A stretch of 64,000 nucleotides of DNA from an uncultured Sphingomonas sp. (GTDB lineage Bacteria; Pseudomonadota; Alphaproteobacteria; Sphingomonadales; Sphingomonadaceae): NCBI GenBank assembly GCA_913775315.1, contig CAJYIX010000017.1, positions 62,001 to 126,000 on the forward strand, read 5' to 3'. The translations under genes were made by a program, and so were the position numbers. Positions 62,171-64,000 of the stretch are shown one piece after another. The notes beneath the pieces were generated by a model. That model did no database searches. It saw only the letters and a list, made by a program, of their open reading frames with translations, and was not told the origin of the DNA. The stretch's first letter is position 1, and each line of letters begins with the position of its first letter.

Positions 62171-64000
62171 TTAGAGGGCCGCGTCGTCCAGATCGTCGAA
62201 CGCGGCGGTGAGCGGCATGCCATGATCCTCGGCATGCCTTGCGACGCGCAGGTTTAGAGTGCGTCCGATCGGCGTCCAGCCCCCTTGGCCCCAGATCATG
62301 AACCGCCGGGCGGGTAGCGCGATGGAAACACGGCGTTCCTCGCCGGGCTGGAGGTGGACTTTGGCGAAGCCGACCAGCGTCGGCTCGGGCGTGTCGCGAT
62401 AGACCTGGACGATCTCGCTGCCCGCGCGGTCGCCGGTGTTGCGGACGGTGACGGCGACGCTGCCGCCCTCGACCCCGGCATCGGTCCAGTCGAAGCGCGT
62501 ATAGCCCGCGCCGCTGCCGAACGGGTGCCGCGCCGGCGTACCGCTGGCAATCAGCCCGCGATAGCCGAGTCGCGTGCCCTCTTCATAGGGGAGTCGCCCG
62601 CCCTCGCCGGGCTTCAGGTCGAAGGCGGGATAGTCGGCCTCGTCACGTGCGATCGACACCGGCATCCGCCCGCCGGGCTCGCGGTCGCCCGCCAGCACCG
62701 CGGCGATCGCCTCGGCAAAGCCCTCGCCCGGATACCAGGCGGCGATCAGCGCGGCGGCATCCTCGGCCCAGCTTGCGTCGAAGGCATGGCCGATATTGGC
62801 GACGATCGCGGTACGCGGATTGGCGGCGAGGACGCGCGCGACCAGCTCGGCCTGTTCGGGGGCGAGCCGCGTGTCGGGGCGGTCCTTGCTCTCGACGCTG
62901 GAGTCGGAGGTTTCGCCGACGAACAGCAGCACCGCCTCCGCCGCTCGCGCGGCGGCTTCGGCGCGCGCCAGCATCGCCTCGCGGCTGTCGGGGCCGCGCA
63001 CGCCGTACCACAGGCCGTGCACGCGCGCAGGGGCATAGGTGAAGTGGGCGACGATGCGGACCGGCTTGCCGGCTTCGAGCACAACCTCGCCCGTCTCGGC
63101 ATCGCCGGACTTCAACTTGCCCATAACGTCCTTGGCGAGCGTCGCGCCCGTTGCCACGACGGTCTCGCCATCAACTCTCAGCCGCGCTTCGCCCGTCGCG
63201 CCGAGATAGAAGCGATGCGGCCCGCTCTGTTCGGGGGTGAAGATGCCGCTCGCGCGCACCGAGCCGCCCTTGTCGAACGGCCCCTGCTCGTGCACGCCGA
63301 CGAACCAGACGAGCGAGTTGGTCGCGCGCGTCTCGCTGGTAAACGGCTCGCCCGTACAATCGTCGCTGGCGAAATAGTCGAGCGTCATGCCGCGCGTGCA
63401 GCCGTCGCCGATGTCGCGCGCGGGGGCCACCGGCATGTTGGGCAGCCGCGGCGCGGGATCGACGCCCGCCTCGAACGTCACCCTGTCGGCGCCGTAGCGC
63501 GCAGCGATCGCCTGCGCGGGGCTCGGCAGCTCGGGCGAGACCGAAATCTTGGCGAACGTGCCGCCCTGGAAGCATGGCGCCGCCGCATTCGGCCCGATCA
63601 CCGCGATCTTCTTGCCGGGTGCGAGCGGCAGCAGGCCGTCGTTCTCCAACAGGACGAACCCCGCCGCCGCCGCCTCGACCAGCAGGTCGCGGGCCTCGTC
63701 ATCGGTGTAGGCCTGTCGTTTCTCGCCCGTGACGCGCCGCGCGCCGCGCGCGATCCGGTCGGCGGCATCGGCGACGCGTGCCGCGGGCACCTCGCCCGAC
63801 GCCACCGCCTCGTCGGCCTTGAACCCCAGGAACCGCGCCGGGCCCGGCATTTCGAGGTCGAGTCCAGCGTTCAGCGTCGGCGCGGTCGAATGCGTGCCGA
63901 ACCAGTCGGACATGACGAGGCCGTCATAGCCCCACTCACCCTTCACCACCTCGGAAATGACGTGATGCTGCTCCGCGCACCAGTCGCCGTTCACTCGATT
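62171..64000 (-). CDS. Glycoside hydrolase family 3 beta-glycosidase with PA14 insert (partial)
   Basis: About 610 residues of the C-terminal part are inside; the N-terminus lies beyond the window edge. The nucleophile Asp is in LVMSDWFGTHS, right at the visible start after NRVNGDW. An alpha/beta domain follows (KIAVIGPNAAAPCFQGG), interrupted by a PA14 domain (about 210-360 of the visible part, with PFTSETRATNSLVWFVG) as in some beta-glucosidases. The end is an Fn3-like domain (VTVRNTGDRAGSEIVQVYR). Likely hydrolyses beta-glucosides or related glycosides. No signal peptide can be judged. Confidence 0.9.
   Translation of the reverse strand, partial: NRVNGDWCAEQHHVISEVVKGEWGYDGLVMSDWFGTHSTAPTLNAGLDLEMPGPARFLGFKADEAVASGEVPAARVADAADRIARGARRVTGEKRQAYTDDEARDLLVEAAAAGFVLLENDGLLPLAPGKKIAVIGPNAAAPCFQGGTFAKISVSPELPSPAQAIAARYGADRVTFEAGVDPAPRLPNMPVAPARDIGDGCTRGMTLDYFASDDCTGEPFTSETRATNSLVWFVGVHEQGPFDKGGSVRASGIFTPEQSGPHRFYLGATGEARLRVDGETVVATGATLAKDVMGKLKSGDAETGEVVLEAGKPVRIVAHFTYAPARVHGLWYGVRGPDSREAMLARAEAAARAAEAVLLFVGETSDSSVESKDRPDTRLAPEQAELVARVLAANPRTAIVANIGHAFDASWAEDAAALIAAWYPGEGFAEAIAAVLAGDREPGGRMPVSIARDEADYPAFDLKPGEGGRLPYEEGTRLGYRGLIASGTPARHPFGSGAGYTRFDWTDAGVEGGSVAVTVRNTGDRAGSEIVQVYRDTPEPTLVGFAKVHLQPGEERRVSIALPARRFMIWGQGGWTPIGRTLNLRVARHAEDHGMPLTAAFDDLDDAAL

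Overview
The window is a gene-dense, roughly two-thirds GC stretch of chromosome from an alphaproteobacterium, most likely a sphingomonad (Sphingomonas or a close relative). Reasons: the order rpsO-pnp and leuS-DUF3576-lptE-holA, a single Rel/Spo homologue, a CC_3452-family secreted protein, a PhoK/PafA-type secreted phosphatase, GTP cyclohydrolase II with a degenerate RibB-like front half, and dispersed GTCAYCCCGGAC-type palindromes in several gaps. I see no rRNA, tRNA, transposase, phage gene, integrase or CRISPR array. Base composition looks even, so most of the window reads as vertically inherited core genome.

Layout. 1-7.7 kb: end of rpsO, pnp, a membrane histidine kinase, a DUF4440 protein, an MBL hydrolase, glutathione reductase, era. 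7.7-15.4 kb: sirtuin plus HxlR regulator divergent from a CC_3452 protein across a two-palindrome operator, rel/spo, a membrane protein, a thioesterase, an operon of lipoprotein + M14 carboxypeptidase + GNAT, rpmJ. 15.4-27.1 kb: HAD hydrolase, secreted alkaline phosphatase, pyk, DUF1244, glmM, a DAACS symporter, Sua5, an acyl-CoA dehydrogenase and the agmatine-to-putrescine pair. 27.1-33.0 kb: leuS-lptE-holA operon, DUF3576 lipoprotein, an outer-membrane-like barrel, a ThiE-like protein. 33.1-39.6 kb: a tightly packed plus-strand run yggS-HAD-PH domain-DUF2238-TbpB-like surface lipoprotein-Slam, then cutC. 39.6-46.5 kb: three xylose-isomerase-like TIM-barrel genes, a small hypothetical gene, an S1 serine protease, then a GMC oxidoreductase with its Tat-exported partner subunit. 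46.6-57.4 kb: lipid kinase, PAP2 phosphatase, MHYT-PAS-GGDEF-EAL protein, ribA-xth, lolA, ftsK, a UbiH-like hydroxylase. 57.5-64 kb: a second GMC/partner pair, another TIM-barrel isomerase, a Gfo/Idh/MocA dehydrogenase and a GH3 glycosidase cut by the window edge.

Two blocks stand out. First, the lipoprotein/Slam pair at 35.7-38.8 kb looks like a complete surface-lipoprotein export cassette (type XI secretion), but the Slam gene has no visible signal peptide. Second, the two sugar blocks (39.6-46.5 and 57.5-64 kb) together carry two periplasmic-type GMC dehydrogenases with Tat-exported partners, four TIM-barrel isomerase/lyase-like enzymes, a Gfo/Idh dehydrogenase and a GH3 enzyme. That parts list matches pathways that oxidise a sugar or glycoside to a 3-keto form before cleaving it. 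The substrate is not visible from sequence. Smaller regulatory observations include nested divergent promoters under paired palindromes (9.0 kb) and a symmetric 22-bp divergent gap with one shared palindromic -10 (33.05 kb).
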